The notes beneath the pieces are model-generated. The model was given only the letters and a program-made list of their open reading frames with translations, did not search any database and was not told the origin of the DNA. From Falsiroseomonas sp046052145 (GTDB lineage Bacteria; Pseudomonadota; Alphaproteobacteria; Acetobacterales; Acetobacteraceae), in the NCBI GenBank assembly GCA_046052145.1, contig JBJOMW010000004.1, positions 148,179 to 212,178 of the forward strand: DNA of 64,000 bases. The letters are read 5' to 3'. Position numbers and translations under genes: made by a program. The stretch's first letter is position 1. Every line of letters begins with the position of its first letter. This document shows, piece after piece, positions 52,956 through 62,189 of this stretch.

Positions 52956-54073
52956 AGATCGCCATCGTCCATGAGTGGCTTGAGACCTATGCGGGCTCCG
53001 AGCGTGTGCTCGAGCAGATGCTGGAGTTGTTCCCAGACGCCGATGTCTTCGCCACCTGCGACTTCCTGCCCGCATCCGAGCGTGGATTCCTGCGGGGCAA
53101 GGTGCCGAGCACCTCCTTCATCCAGCGCCTGCCGCGCGCGCAGAGATGGTTCCGTTACTATCTCGGGCTGATGCCGCTCGCGGTCGAGCAGTTCGACCTT
53201 TCGGGCTACGACCTGGTGCTGTCGTCGTCGCATGCCGTGGCGAAGGGCGTGCTGACGGGCCCCGCGACGCTGCATGTCAGCTACGTGCACAGCCCCATGC
53301 GCTATGCCTGGGATTTGCAGCACCAGTATCTGCGCCAGTCCGGCCTCGACCGTGGCCTCAAGGGCGCCGCGACGCGCTGGCTGCTGGCCAAGATGCGTGC
53401 CTGGGACCACGCTTCCGCCGCGCGGCCCGATGTGATCCTGGCGAATTCGGCCTGGATTGCCGAGCGCATCCGCAAGACCTGGCGGCGCGAGAGCGAGGTG
53501 GTGCACCCGCCCGTGGATCTCGACGCCTTCCCCTTCCGCCCCACGAAGGGCAACGCCTATGTCGTCGCCTCGCGCCTTGTGCCCTACAAGCGCGTGGACC
53601 TTGTCGCGGAAGCCTTCCGCGCCATGCCGGATCGGGAGCTGATCATCGCCGGCGACGGGCCGGAGATGGCGCGCGTGAAGGCCGCGGCCGGCAATGCGCC
53701 GAACATCCTGATCCGCGGCCGCGTGCCGCACCAGGAACTGGTCGCGCTGCTGCAATCCGCCTGCGCCTTCGTCTATGCGGCGGAGGAGGATTTCGGCATC
53801 GGCATGGTGGAGGCGCAGGCCTGCGGCACGCCGCTGATCTCCTTCGCCCGCGGCGGCGCCGCCGACATCATCCAGGATGGCGCAACCGGCGTGCTCTTCC
53901 CGGCCCAGACCGCCGCCTCGCTGATCGAGGCGGTGCGCCGCTTCGAGACGCTGGCGATCGCGCCTGAGGCCTGCCGCGCCAATGCCGAGCGGTTCTCCCA
54001 CGGCGCCTTCCGCACGAAGCTGCACGCCGCCATCGCGCGCGCGGCCGCAGCACGCGGGATGGCGCTGCCGTGA
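52952..54073 (+). CDS. GT4 family glycosyltransferase
   Basis: The 373-residue protein has MKIAIVHEWLETYAGSERV, the HSPMRYAWDLQHQYL block, VVASRLVPYKRVDL and the donor-binding EEDFGIGMVEAQACGTPLI. These match the WbaZ/WcaI-like branch of GT4 found in exopolysaccharide loci. Overlaps of four bases on each side support translation coupling. Confidence 0.93.
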   Translation: MKIAIVHEWLETYAGSERVLEQMLELFPDADVFATCDFLPASERGFLRGKVPSTSFIQRLPRAQRWFRYYLGLMPLAVEQFDLSGYDLVLSSSHAVAKGVLTGPATLHVSYVHSPMRYAWDLQHQYLRQSGLDRGLKGAATRWLLAKMRAWDHASAARPDVILANSAWIAERIRKTWRRESEVVHPPVDLDAFPFRPTKGNAYVVASRLVPYKRVDLVAEAFRAMPDRELIIAGDGPEMARVKAAAGNAPNILIRGRVPHQELVALLQSACAFVYAAEEDFGIGMVEAQACGTPLISFARGGAADIIQDGATGVLFPAQTAASLIEAVRRFETLAIAPEACRANAERFSHGAFRTKLHAAIARAAAARGMALP

Positions 54074-54948
54074 CGCGCTTCAGCCTGGTGATGGCGACCC
54101 GCGGCCGCACCGCGGAGATCGCCGAATTCCTCGACAGCCTGCTGGCCCAAGGCGATCAGGCTGCCGAGGCGATCATCGTGGATCAGAATGGCGATGATCG
54201 TCTGGTTCCCGTGCTCGCGCCCTATGCGGGCCGCATCGCACTGACGCATCTGCGGTCTGGCGTCGCCAATGCCAACCATGCGCGCAACCTTGGCCTTGCA
54301 GCCGCGCGCGGGGCAATCGTCGGGTTTCCCGACGATGACTGCCTCTACCCGCCTGGCCTGCTCGATCGCGTCGCTGCGGCTTTCGACGCCGATCCCGCGC
54401 TCGGCGTGCTGACGGGGCCGGCCGAAAGCCCCGCGGGCGGCCTCGGCTCCGGCCGCTGGCGCGACAGCGCGGGCGCGATCGACACGGCGAATGCCTGGAC
54501 GAGCGTGATCGAGTTCAATCTCTGGCTTCGCCGCCCGCTCGCACTCACGCTCGGCGGCTTCGATGAGGCGATGGGCCCGGGCACGCCGCTCGGCTCGGCG
54601 GAGGGCAACGACCTCGTGCTGCGCGCCGTCGCAGCGGGCCATGCGGCGCGCTACGAGCCGGGCTTGCGCGTCATCCATCCCGACAAGCGCCTGACCGATG
54701 TCGCGACCGCGCGCGCGCGACTCTATGGGCGCGGCCTCGGCTTTGCGCTGCGCCGGCATCGTGTGGCACCCGGCATATGGCTGCCCTTCGCGGTGCGGCC
54801 GGTCGGGGGCATCGTGGTGAGCCTGCTCAAGGGCCGGCCGCGCGATGCCGCCTATTACGCCATGACGCTGCTCGGCCGCGCCGAAGGTTTTGGGCGCACC
54901 GACGCGGCGGCCGGGCGCGTGCGCGCAGCGTTGCGGGGGCAGCCCTGA
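54070..54948 (+). CDS. Family 2 glycosyltransferase
   Basis: The 292-residue protein starts with a GTG overlapping the previous stop (GTGA). It has FSLVMATRGRTAEIAEFLDSL, ANANHARNLGLAAARG and the metal motif FPDDDCLYPPGL. The acceptor region contains GGFDEAMGPGTPLGSAEGND. The C-terminal part has hydrophobic stretches that may associate with the membrane. It is one of two adjacent GT2 genes. Confidence 0.9.
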   Translation: MTRFSLVMATRGRTAEIAEFLDSLLAQGDQAAEAIIVDQNGDDRLVPVLAPYAGRIALTHLRSGVANANHARNLGLAAARGAIVGFPDDDCLYPPGLLDRVAAAFDADPALGVLTGPAESPAGGLGSGRWRDSAGAIDTANAWTSVIEFNLWLRRPLALTLGGFDEAMGPGTPLGSAEGNDLVLRAVAAGHAARYEPGLRVIHPDKRLTDVATARARLYGRGLGFALRRHRVAPGIWLPFAVRPVGGIVVSLLKGRPRDAAYYAMTLLGRAEGFGRTDAAAGRVRAALRGQP

Positions 54949-55820
54949 TGCGCATCGCCATCGGCATCGCCACCCGCGGCCGCGCCGCGATCCTCGGCGA
55001 AGTGCTGGCCGATCTCCGCCTCCAGACGCGCCGGCCCGACCGCACCATCATCTGCCATGTCGGCCCCGAGGACATCGCAGACCTGCCCGCGCGCTTCCCA
55101 GAGGTGGAGTTCCTCCCCGCGCCCGCCGGCCTGCCACGGCAGCGCAACGCCATCCTGGAGGCCTGCGGCGATTGCGACGCGGTGCTGTTCCTCGACGACG
55201 ATTTTCTGCCATCGCCCGACCACCTCGCGGTGACCGAGCGGGTCTTCGGCGCGCATCCCGATTGCGTGGTCACCACCGGCACCGTGCTCGCCGATGGCGC
55301 CAAGGGCCCGGGCATCGGCGTGGCGGAGGGCCGCGCGATCCTCGCCGCCGACACGCCGCCCGCCGATGCGCTTGCGGTGCAGCCGCATTTCAACGGCTAT
55401 GGCTGCAACATGGCGCTCCGCCTCGCGCCGCTGCGGGCCCATGCGCTGCGCTTCGACGAACAACTGCCGCTCTATGCCTGGTACGAGGATCTCGACCTCA
55501 CGCGCCGGCTTGGCGCGCATGGCACCATCCTCCGGCTCGCGGGCGCGCGCGGCGTGCATCTTGGCACCAAGGCGGGGCGCGTCGCGGGCACGCGGCTCGG
55601 CTACAGCCAGGTCGCGAATGCGATCTACCTGGCGCGCAAGGGCAGCTACCCCTGGAACCGCGCGCTGCGCTCGGCCGCGCGCAACATGGCGATGAACCTT
55701 GTGCGCAGCCTCGCGCCCGAACCCTGGGTGGACCGGCGCGGGCGGCTGCGGGGCAATCTTCTCGCGCTCGCGGACCTCCTGCGCGGGCGGATGCACCCGA
55801 TGCGCGTGATGGAGCTGTAG
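54948..55820 (+). CDS. Family 2 glycosyltransferase
   Basis: The 290-residue protein begins MRIAIGIATRGRAAIL and has AGLPRQRNAILEAC and the metal-binding LFLDDDFLPSPDHL. NMALRLAPLRAHALRFDEQLPL and WYEDLDLTRRL form the acceptor-side block. The ATG shares one base with the previous stop (TGATG). It ends five bases before the YdcF gene. Confidence 0.9.
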   Translation: MRIAIGIATRGRAAILGEVLADLRLQTRRPDRTIICHVGPEDIADLPARFPEVEFLPAPAGLPRQRNAILEACGDCDAVLFLDDDFLPSPDHLAVTERVFGAHPDCVVTTGTVLADGAKGPGIGVAEGRAILAADTPPADALAVQPHFNGYGCNMALRLAPLRAHALRFDEQLPLYAWYEDLDLTRRLGAHGTILRLAGARGVHLGTKAGRVAGTRLGYSQVANAIYLARKGSYPWNRALRSAARNMAMNLVRSLAPEPWVDRRGRLRGNLLALADLLRGRMHPMRVMEL

Positions 55821-55824
55821 CGTC

Positions 55825-56622
55825 GTGGAGACGGCCTTCTTCCTGGCATCCAAGATCCTCTGGATGCTGCTGCGCCCGAACACGCTGGCGCTGGTGCTCT
55901 CGCTGGCGGGCCTCGCGCTGCTCTGGCGCGGGCGGCGCTTCGGGCGCTGGCCACTGGCACTCGGCCTCGGCTGGTACACAGCCGTTTTCGTGCTGCCAGT
56001 CTCGGCCGCCCTGCTGCTGCCGCTGGAATCCCGCTTCGCGCGCCCCGCCGCCCTGCAAGGCCCGGTCACCGGCATCGTCGTCCTTGGCGGCGCGGTGGAG
56101 CAGAACCTGACCGCCGCGCACGGCATCCCGGCGCTGAACGGCGCCGCTGAGCGCATGACGGAAGCCGTCGCGCTCGCGCTGCGCCATCCGGAGGCACGGC
56201 TGGTCTTCACTGGCGGCTCGGCCGCGATCGTCCCCGGCGGCCCGACGGAAGCCGACACCGCGCGGCGCTTGTTCGCCGATCTCGGCCTGCCGCCCGGGCG
56301 CCTCGTCTTCGAGGATGAAAGCCGCAACACCTGGGAGAATGCGGTGCTGACGCATCGCCTGGTGCAGCCCCGCACGGGCGAGACCTGGCTGCTGGTCACC
56401 TCTGCCAGCCACATGCCGCGCGCCGTCGGCAGTTTCCGCGCCGCGGGCTGGTCCGTGGTGCCCTGGCCGGTGAACTACACCACCGGCACCGATCCCGACC
56501 TCTGGTACATCTGGCCCTTCCCCACGCGCCTCAACCAGGCGGAAGGCGCGCTGCGCGAATGGATCGGGCTCGTGGTCTATCGGCTGACCGGCCGGTCTGC
56601 CGCATTGCTGCCCGCGCCCTAA
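55825..56622 (+). CDS. YdcF/ElyC family (DUF218) membrane protein
   Basis: The 265-residue protein starts at GTG 55825 and has two N-terminal helices (about 5-25 and 35-60). The DUF218 domain follows: GIVVLGGAVEQNLTAAHG, LVFTGGSAAIVPGG, EDESRNTWENAVLT and LLVTSASHMPRAVGSF. The ElyC-like two-helix form is linked in E. coli to envelope integrity and lipid-carrier use, which suits the end of a glycan operon. It differs from the shorter YdcF at 199-822. Confidence 0.9.
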   Translation: METAFFLASKILWMLLRPNTLALVLSLAGLALLWRGRRFGRWPLALGLGWYTAVFVLPVSAALLLPLESRFARPAALQGPVTGIVVLGGAVEQNLTAAHGIPALNGAAERMTEAVALALRHPEARLVFTGGSAAIVPGGPTEADTARRLFADLGLPPGRLVFEDESRNTWENAVLTHRLVQPRTGETWLLVTSASHMPRAVGSFRAAGWSVVPWPVNYTTGTDPDLWYIWPFPTRLNQAEGALREWIGLVVYRLTGRSAALLPAP

Positions 56623-56629
56623 GCGCAGG

Positions 56630-58183
56630 TCAGCGCACGCGCCAGATCTCGACCGGGCCGCGCTGTTCGGGGACCGTCGCGAACAGCTCGTAGCCCACCT
56701 CGATGGCCGCCAGCACGCGCGCGGCGGCCTCGGGCCGCATCGTGTGCATCCAGCCGCGGTCCACCACGATGGCGCGCGGCTGCGCGGCCAGAACGCGGTC
56801 GAGCTCCACCAGCGTGTTGGTGTCCGACAGATCCTCGAACACGCCGGTCAGATGCGCCGGGAAGGGAAAGCGCGTGGAGAGCCGCGCGCCCGAGATCACA
56901 TAGACGCTCGGGTGATAGTTGGCGACGAAGGCGTCCCCGCCCGGCCCCGCCGCGGCGGCGACCGCGGCCGCAACCTCCCGCACCGGGTCGCGGTGCGGCC
57001 AGCCCGGGCCGCGCTCCACCCGCGCATGCAGCTCGGTCATCCAGGCCGCGCCCGCGACGATCCCGACCAGGCCGGCGAAGCCCGCCCGCGTCCAACCGGG
57101 CCGCACCAGCAGCAGCGCCAATTGCCAGGCACCGATCGCGGCCAGGATGGACAGCGCCGGCAGCCACAACAGGAAGTAATGCGCGAAATAGAAGCCCGGC
57201 CCCGCGATCGCGGCCGAGGCCACGGCCAGCCACAGCACCGCGAAACCCGTCAGCAGCGCCACCGGCCGCGCCGCATCGCGCGGGCGCCAGGCGAGCAGCG
57301 CGACCAGCGCCGCGAGGACGCCGAAGCCAAGCTCAAGCGCCGCCGAGGCAAGGCGCCGCCAGGCCTCCGGCCCCGCGATGCGCTCCAGCGAATAGCGGAA
57401 GGGCGCGAGCAGCGAGCCATCCAGGTAGTGATCGAGCCAGCCCTGCGCCCAGTAGATCGCGCCGGCCAGCACGAAGGGCGCGGCGCAGAGCACGGCATAA
57501 AGCGCGGCCATCGCGAAGGCACGCCGCCAGGGCAGCAGGCCCCTGAGTAGCGCCGGCAGCACCAGCAGCGCGAAGGCGAAGCAGCCTTCCGGCACCACCA
57601 CCTGCTTCACCACCAGCGCGCAGCCGATCAGCAGCCCCATCGCGATGACCGCGCCGAAGCCGGGTGCTGCCGGCGCCGGCCCCATCGCGCGCACCGCGCC
57701 GCGGATGCCAATCGCCATCGCCGCGGTCACGAAGGGCGCGATCAGGATCTCCGTATTGGTGCACAACCCGCCCAGCAGCACCGATTGCGCCGCATAGATC
57801 AGCCCCGCGCCAACACCAATCGCCCGCGGCGCACCCGCGGCGCGCACCGCGCAGAACAGCCCGATGCCAGTCGCCGCGACGCAGATCATGCCGAGCAGCC
57901 GCGCCGCCTCCACCGAGACGCCGAAGACCAGGAAGGCCAGCGCGAACATCGCCGGCGCGCCGATCGGGTGCATGTCCCAGGCCGCGACCAGCGGCCAGCC
58001 GCCGGCCAGCCATTCGCGCGCCTGGACCATGTAGAGCCCCTCGTCGGTGTCCACGACAGCGGGGATGAAGGAGGTCAGGCGGAAGGCAACCGCGCCGAGC
58101 ACGACAAGCAGAATGGCCACCGCGTCGCAGAGGCGCGGCGCGACATGGCGCGTGGTGGCAGGTGTGGTGAGCGCGTCGGGCAT
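56630..58183 (-). CDS. GT39-like membrane glycosyltransferase (ArnT/PMT type)
   Basis: The 517-residue protein has about eleven helices. The first periplasmic loop carries VDTDEGLYMVQAREWLAGG, the acidic DE motif typical of GT-C enzymes, followed by WDMHPIGAPAMFALAF. It probably transfers a sugar from a polyprenyl carrier on the periplasmic side. The soluble C-terminus (about 400-517) is typical too. It is convergent with the YdcF gene, seven bases apart. Confidence 0.85.
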   Translation of the reverse strand: MPDALTTPATTRHVAPRLCDAVAILLVVLGAVAFRLTSFIPAVVDTDEGLYMVQAREWLAGGWPLVAAWDMHPIGAPAMFALAFLVFGVSVEAARLLGMICVAATGIGLFCAVRAAGAPRAIGVGAGLIYAAQSVLLGGLCTNTEILIAPFVTAAMAIGIRGAVRAMGPAPAAPGFGAVIAMGLLIGCALVVKQVVVPEGCFAFALLVLPALLRGLLPWRRAFAMAALYAVLCAAPFVLAGAIYWAQGWLDHYLDGSLLAPFRYSLERIAGPEAWRRLASAALELGFGVLAALVALLAWRPRDAARPVALLTGFAVLWLAVASAAIAGPGFYFAHYFLLWLPALSILAAIGAWQLALLLVRPGWTRAGFAGLVGIVAGAAWMTELHARVERGPGWPHRDPVREVAAAVAAAAGPGGDAFVANYHPSVYVISGARLSTRFPFPAHLTGVFEDLSDTNTLVELDRVLAAQPRAIVVDRGWMHTMRPEAAARVLAAIEVGYELFATVPEQRGPVEIWRVR

Positions 58184-58234
58184 GGATCCTGGGGCGAGCC
58201 CTTCCCCGCCCGCAGCGCCTAACTGGCCTCAGGC

Positions 58235-58259
58235 GCGGGCGGGGCGCAACCCCGCCCGC
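58235..58259. terminator. Hairpin between the Bug receptor and GT39 genes
   Basis: A perfect 10-bp stem GCGGGCGGGG / CCCCGCCCGC with loop CGCAA lies 22 bp after the minus-strand Bug gene end. It likely ends that transcript before the GT39 gene. Confidence 0.6.
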
Positions 58260-58280
58260 CGCTCCGGGCCGTCCTTCGCC

Positions 58281-59267
58281 TCAGTTCTCCGGCTGGAAGC
58301 CGCTGTCGCGGACCACCGGGCCCCATTCCGCGCGCTCCTGGCGGATGCGGTCGGCGAAGGCCTGGGGGCTAGCGGAAACGCTGGGCGAGAATTCCAACCG
58401 CTCCAGCGCGGCGATCATCTCCGGCTGGCGGGCCACCTGGGCGATCGCGGCATGCAGGCCCTGCACGATCGGCGCCGGCGTGCCGGCCGGCAGCAGCGCG
58501 CCGAACCATTCATCCTTCGACAGCGCCGGGTGACCAACTTCGCGGAAGGTCGGCACATCGGCGTATTTTGGGTTCCGCGCATCGGCGGTGATCGCCAGCA
58601 TCCGCGCGCCCTGCCCATGCTGGGGCGAGACGTCGCCGAGCACGCCGACGAAGACCGGCAGCCGCCCGCCGATCAGGTCCTGCACCGCCGGCACGGCGCC
58701 GCGATAGGGCACATGGGTCATGCGCGCGCCGATCGCATTGCCCAGCATGATGCCGAGGAAATGCGGCGCCGAGCCCGCCGCCGGGGAGGCGAAGGGGATC
58801 TCCCCCGTCTGCGCCCGCGCCCAGGCGACGAATTGCGCGAAGTCTCGCGCCGGATGGCTCGCCGGCACCGCCAGCGCGAAGGGGAAGGTGCAGACGGTGG
58901 AAACCGGGATCAGGTCGGTCAGCGCGTCGTAGCGCACCTCCCGCGGGAAGACATGCGGCTGCAGCGTCAGCATCGAGGCCGGGGTCTGCAGATAGGCGGT
59001 CCCGTCCTTCTCGGCGTCGCGCACATGCTCGACGGCGATGCGCCCGGCGGCGCCAACGCGGCCGTCCACGATCAGGCTTGGCGCGTAGATGCCGCGCAGC
59101 CGCTCGGCATAAAGCCGCGCGACGATGTCGGAGGACCCGCCGGCCGGAAAGCCGATGACGACGCGCGCATTGCGCGAAACCGTCTGGGCACGGGCCGGCA
59201 GGGCGGGCAGGGCCAGGGTGGCGGCAGCAAGGCCGAAGGCGGCGCGGCGGCCGATCAGGCGGGTCAT
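58281..59267 (-). CDS. Bug family tripartite tricarboxylate receptor
   Basis: The 328-residue product has a signal peptide (RRAAFGLAAATLALPALPARAQ) and the Bug fold: VVIGFPAGGSSDIVARLYAERL, VGAAGRIAVEHVRDAEKDG and THVPYRGAVPAVQDL. It binds an unknown carboxylate; no TctAB genes are near. It breaks the line of glycan genes and probably is a separate unit. ATG 59267 places the signal peptide correctly. Confidence 0.9.
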   Translation of the reverse strand: MTRLIGRRAAFGLAAATLALPALPARAQTVSRNARVVIGFPAGGSSDIVARLYAERLRGIYAPSLIVDGRVGAAGRIAVEHVRDAEKDGTAYLQTPASMLTLQPHVFPREVRYDALTDLIPVSTVCTFPFALAVPASHPARDFAQFVAWARAQTGEIPFASPAAGSAPHFLGIMLGNAIGARMTHVPYRGAVPAVQDLIGGRLPVFVGVLGDVSPQHGQGARMLAITADARNPKYADVPTFREVGHPALSKDEWFGALLPAGTPAPIVQGLHAAIAQVARQPEMIAALERLEFSPSVSASPQAFADRIRQERAEWGPVVRDSGFQPEN

Positions 59268-59388
59268 GGACGTCGTCCTCCGTGTTTGTTGCCTCCTTGA
59301 TTGCCCAATCCAGCGCCCGCCGTCCAGCATGGAACTGGGCCAGCGCCCCCGATCCAAACGCCGCGCCGTCCGGCGCCGCCCCTGGTGC

Positions 59389-60381
59389 TCAGGCCGCCTC
59401 CGACGCAGCCAGCAGCGGGGGGCTGTTGAGATAGGCGGCGACGCGGCGCTTCGCCGCGATATCGCGCCAGGCAGCCTCGACGGCGGCCACGCCGAGCCCC
59501 GTGGCCCGTGCCGTCTCCTCTGCCGGCACGCCGCGATCGAGCGCGAGCAGGCACAGGTCCATCGTCGCCCAGGGCAGTGCGAAATAGAACTCCTCCTGCG
59601 TCTGCGGCAGCGACCAGGTGTCGGTGGTGGGCGGCCGCGCGCGGATCTCTGGTGGCACGTCCAGCGCCGCGGCCAGCGTATAGACCTGGGTCTTGTAGAG
59701 ATGCGCGATGGGCTTGAGGTCCGCCAGGCCGTCACCGCCCTTCACGAAGAAGCCCTGGTCGTATTCCAGCCGGTTGGGCGTTCCAGCAACGGCGTGATGC
59801 AGGCGGTCAGCATGATGGTATTCGATCAGCTTGCGCGTGCGCTGCTTCATATTCGCCGCCGCGACGATGCCAAGGTAGATCTCATGCGGCAGCCGATGCC
59901 GCGCCTCGCGCCCCTCCGGGTCGCGCACCACCAGCGCCGACAGATTGTAGCCCTGCGCGCGCAGGCCTGGGTCCAGCACCACCTTGCAGCCCCAACCCGG
60001 GCCGAAGCCCGGCACAACGTGGCGGATCAACGCGTCGCGCCTGGCATAGCAGCCGAGCGCCGTGAGCGCCGGTCCGATCTCCTCGACGACATGGGCGATG
60101 CCGAGATGCTCGGCCATGCGGCGGCCGAGCATCAGGCTCTCGGGCTCGGACTCGCCCTCCGGCATCAGCACGGCGAAGACCCGCTTCGGCCCGAGCGCGC
60201 GCACCGCGAGCGCCGCGGTGACGCTGCTATCCACGCCGCCCGAGAGGCCGAGCACAACGCCACGCCGGCGCAGCCGATGCAGCACCTGCTCGCGCATCGC
60301 CGCCGCGACGCGGTTTGCCTCGGCCTCGGCATCGAGCGCGAGCGCCGCGGCGGAAAAGGGCACGGCCATCGCGTCCATCAC
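59389..60381 (-). CDS. nadE: NadE-like NAD+ synthase / amidating PP-loop enzyme
   Basis: The 330-residue protein has the PP-loop LGLSGGVDSS (SGGVDS 47-52), then ANMKQRTRKLIEYHHAD, AGTPNRLEYDQGFFVKGGDGLADLKPI and PPTTDTWSLPQTQEEFYFALP, as in NH3-dependent NadE. It lacks a glutaminase domain. Length exceeds the 270 residues of E. coli NadE by about 60. It overlaps the ligase gene (60378) and ends a cassette with carrier protein and AsnB-like genes, so a role in amidating a carrier-bound or glycan acid is possible besides NAD synthesis. Confidence 0.85.
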   Translation of the reverse strand: MMDAMAVPFSAAALALDAEAEANRVAAAMREQVLHRLRRRGVVLGLSGGVDSSVTAALAVRALGPKRVFAVLMPEGESEPESLMLGRRMAEHLGIAHVVEEIGPALTALGCYARRDALIRHVVPGFGPGWGCKVVLDPGLRAQGYNLSALVVRDPEGREARHRLPHEIYLGIVAAANMKQRTRKLIEYHHADRLHHAVAGTPNRLEYDQGFFVKGGDGLADLKPIAHLYKTQVYTLAAALDVPPEIRARPPTTDTWSLPQTQEEFYFALPWATMDLCLLALDRGVPAEETARATGLGVAAVEAAWRDIAAKRRVAAYLNSPPLLAASEAA

Positions 60382-61907
60382 ACCCCCTCCGCCACCAGAC
60401 GCCGGCTGATCTTGCCCGTCTCGGTCTTCGGCAGTTCCGCGCGGAACTCCACGCGCTTCGGCACCATGAAATCCTCGAGCCGCGCGGCGCAGTGGCGGAT
60501 CACGTCACGCTCGGTGAGCCGCGCCTCAGGCGCGAGTGACACCACCGCCTTCAGCGCCATGCCGAGAACGGGGTCGGGCACGCCGACCACCACCGCCTCG
60601 CGCACGCCATCCAGGGCATGGGGGACGGTCTCGACCTCCTTCGGGCTCACCTTCTCGCCGCGCGTCTTGATGATGTCGTCCTTGCGGCCGACGAAATAGA
60701 GAAAGCCCTCCGCATCGGCGCGGAACAGGTCGCCGGTGCGCAGCACGCGTTCCCACGGCCAGGGGCCGGGCACCAGAGCGCGCGCCGTGGCGTCCGGGTT
60801 CTCCCAATAGCCCTGCATGACATGCGGGCCGCGGATGATCAGCTCGCCCACCTCCTCCGGCACGGCGCGGCTGCCATCCTCGCGCGCGACCCAGGCCTCG
60901 GTACCGGGGATGGCTATGCCGACGGAGCCTGGGCGGCGCGTCAGCTCCTCCGGCGGCAGCCAGGTGCAGCGCTTGCACTCCGTCAGCCCGTACATCGAGA
61001 AGATGCGGGTGGCCGGGAACAGCGCTTGCAACCTTGCGATATGCGCGGGCGGGAGCGCGGCTGCGGTATTGGTGATCAGGCGCAGCAGCGGGAAGGCGCC
61101 GGGCTCCAGATCGCGCATCTGCAGCAGCAGCGCCGCTATGGTCGGCACGATGGGGAAGCAGGTTGCGCGCATCTCGGCCAGCCGCCCGAGTACGGCCTGG
61201 GGGAAGGCGAAGCCCGGCTCCAGCACCAGCGTCGCGCCGACGCGCACGCTCATCAGCACCTGATAGAGGCCGTAATCGAAGGAGATCGGCAGCGCGCAGA
61301 GGATCACGTCCTCACCATGCAGGCCGAGATAGGCGATGATGGACGCGGATGCGGCCTCGACATTGGCGTGGGTCATCATCACGCCCTTGGGCATACCGGT
61401 GGAGCCCGAGGTGTAGACCAGCATCGCAAGCTCGATCGCCGTGCCCGGAAAAGGCACGGGGGCGGTCGAATCCAGCGCCGCAGCCAGCGCGATGGCGCCC
61501 GGCAGCGCAGGCGTGCCGTCCACGATGCGGCAGGCAACCCCCGACGCCTCGGCGAGCGCGGCGGCGGCGACATCTTGCAGGCGCGCTTCCGTCACCAGCG
61601 CGGCGGCGCGGCAGTTGCGCAGGATGAAGGCCAGCTTTTCGGCCTTGGTCGTTGGGTTCACCAGGCTGAAGGCCGCGCCCGCGCGCGCCGCGGCAAACAG
61701 CGCGATCACGGCGGCCGGGCCATTGCCGGCGAAGATCACCACCCGCGCCCCGCGGCCCGCCCCGCTGGCGGCAAGCGTGCCCGCCAGCCGCGTCGCCGCA
61801 GCGTCGAGCGCGGCATAGCTCAGCCTTGCCTCTCCCGCGACAAGGGCGAGTTTTTCGGGATGCCGCGCCGCACTGTCGGCCAGGAAACGCTCGATCCGTA
61901 TCGCCAT
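60378..61907 (-). CDS. Acyl-AMP ligase, exosortase-A-associated type
   Basis: The 509-residue adenylate-forming enzyme has A3 motif LVYTSGSTGMPKGVMMTHAN, A5 YGLTECKRCTWLPPEEL and the hinge region KTRGEKVSPKEVE. It activates a carboxylic acid as acyl-AMP for CoA or carrier-protein loading. The YGLTECKR motif resembles the ligases found with exosortase A loci. The carrier gene lies four bases upstream, so that carrier is its likely acceptor. Confidence 0.9.
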   Translation of the reverse strand: MAIRIERFLADSAARHPEKLALVAGEARLSYAALDAAATRLAGTLAASGAGRGARVVIFAGNGPAAVIALFAAARAGAAFSLVNPTTKAEKLAFILRNCRAAALVTEARLQDVAAAALAEASGVACRIVDGTPALPGAIALAAALDSTAPVPFPGTAIELAMLVYTSGSTGMPKGVMMTHANVEAASASIIAYLGLHGEDVILCALPISFDYGLYQVLMSVRVGATLVLEPGFAFPQAVLGRLAEMRATCFPIVPTIAALLLQMRDLEPGAFPLLRLITNTAAALPPAHIARLQALFPATRIFSMYGLTECKRCTWLPPEELTRRPGSVGIAIPGTEAWVAREDGSRAVPEEVGELIIRGPHVMQGYWENPDATARALVPGPWPWERVLRTGDLFRADAEGFLYFVGRKDDIIKTRGEKVSPKEVETVPHALDGVREAVVVGVPDPVLGMALKAVVSLAPEARLTERDVIRHCAARLEDFMVPKRVEFRAELPKTETGKISRRLVAEGV

Positions 61908-61910
61908 GGC

Positions 61911-62180
61911 TCAGGCCGAGGCCCGCGCCGCCGCCTGCCGGCGCGCGACATAGCCGACGAGGCCCGTGATGGAATCGAGGTTCTCGGGCAGCATGTCGGA
62001 ATCCGGGATGCGCAAGCCAAAGCGCTCCTCAAGGAAGGCGACGAGCTCCAGCACGCCGGTGGAATCCACCAGCCCCGCAGAGAGCAGCGATTGGCCGGGG
62101 TCGAGCCCTTGCGTGTCGTCGCGGTAGAGGAAGTTCTCCGCGATGAAGCCGCGGATCGCGTTCTCGATATCGTCCGTCAT
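61911..62180 (-). CDS. Acyl/peptidyl carrier protein
   Basis: The 89-residue protein has the phosphopantetheine motif SAGLVDSTGVLELVAFLEE with Ser40 as attachment site. Compared with AcpP (9781-10020) it has DST instead of DSL, an N-terminal FLYRDD insertion and a basic C-terminus. It is a dedicated carrier rather than the fatty-acid ACP. It lies between the ligase (4 bp) and the AsnB-like gene (10 bp). Confidence 0.92.
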   Translation of the reverse strand: MTDDIENAIRGFIAENFLYRDDTQGLDPGQSLLSAGLVDSTGVLELVAFLEERFGLRIPDSDMLPENLDSITGLVGYVARRQAAARASA

Positions 62181-62189
62181 GGCGTCTCC